Positions 6,065 through 6,165 of a stretch of 6,165 nt of DNA are shown one piece after another. The stretch's first letter is position 1; every line of letters starts with the position of its first letter. Both the position numbers and the translations under genes were made by a program. Below the pieces are notes generated by a model, which ran no database searches, was not told the DNA's origin, and saw only the letters and a program-made list of their open reading frames with translations. The stretch comes from JAWXCM01 sp034408745 (lineage in GTDB: Bacteria; Acidobacteriota; Terriglobia; Bryobacterales; Bryobacteraceae). The stretch is taken from positions 1 through 6,165 of the forward strand of contig JAWXCM010000432.1 in NCBI GenBank assembly GCA_034408745.1. The letters run 5' to 3'.

Positions 6065-6165
6065 TTTGTCGCCGCCAAATGATAATGTCCTAATTGAGCC
6101 AAGTAGAAATGTCCTATTGACAGCCCCAGGCTGGGGAGGTGCAAGAAGGACAACTACTGATGACG
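6065..6165 (+). mobile_element. probable end of an insertion sequence with start of its transposase, running off the window
   Basis: AATGTCCTA occurs twice in direct orientation (6084-6092 and 6108-6116, period 24), within longer similar blocks starting near 6077 and 6101. Repeated AATGTCC-type motifs before a short gene start are a pattern I associate with ends of ISNCY-like and related bacterial elements. They are followed by an inverted repeat CCCCAG/CTGGGG at 6124-6136, then AAGGA at 6146-6150 and, 9 bases later, ATG ACG at 6160-6165. That would start a protein with Met-Thr, a beginning common in such transposases. Only two codons are inside the window, so the family is not proven, and the outer boundary could lie anywhere between about 6030 and 6077. 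Confidence 0.4.

Noticed and set aside
5938..6153. 71-codon minus-strand frame starting inside the insertion-like sequence
   Set aside because: It crosses the promoter and the tandem repeat, has no convincing ribosome-binding site, and conflicts with the better-supported leader ORF.

Overview
The window looks like a chromosomal stretch from an Acidobacteriota member of the Solibacter/Bryobacter type. This is inferred from three things: a large outer-membrane receptor of the Oar-like class (N-terminal carboxypeptidase-regulatory domain, then plug and barrel) that this phylum carries in many copies, a Tat-exported enolase-superfamily enzyme beside it, and moderately high GC with scars of lost genes and mobile DNA. 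The genus is not proven by anything here.

Layout. Bases 1-316 are relatively AT-rich and hold no gene I can support. Bases 317-784 (+) encode only the C-terminal half of a Ca2+/H+ antiporter of the CAX family and look like a decayed remnant. Facing it, 7 bases between the two stop codons, 791 to about 1101 (-) is the C-terminal remnant of a second Oar-like receptor, broken by a frameshift near 1055-1075. The rest of the window is one minus-strand transcription unit reading right to left: a promoter at 6008-6035, a possible 22-codon leader ORF (5974-5906), a complete receptor of about 1,134 residues (5892-2488), and a mannonate-dehydratase-like enolase-superfamily protein of 448 residues with a twin-arginine signal (2479-1133). 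At both junctions of this unit the upstream stop codon TGA is embedded in the next gene's Shine-Dalgarno sequence (TGAGGA), which points to translational coupling. The right edge holds a 15-bp perfect tandem repeat touching the -35 box. Beyond it, spaced AATGTCCTA direct repeats and a ribosome-binding site with ATG at 6160 resemble the start of an insertion sequence reading out of the window.

How the genes may work together (inference): the receptor would import or bind a carbohydrate or another bulky ligand at the outer membrane. The folded, metal-dependent dehydratase-like enzyme would act in the periplasm on a sugar acid or related product. There is no SusD-type lipoprotein, regulator or inner-membrane transporter in the window. 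The most unusual points are the export signal on a mannonate-dehydratase-type enzyme whose catalytic residues are conserved, and the leader-ORF architecture in front of the receptor. I see no CRISPR array, tRNA, rRNA or defence system.
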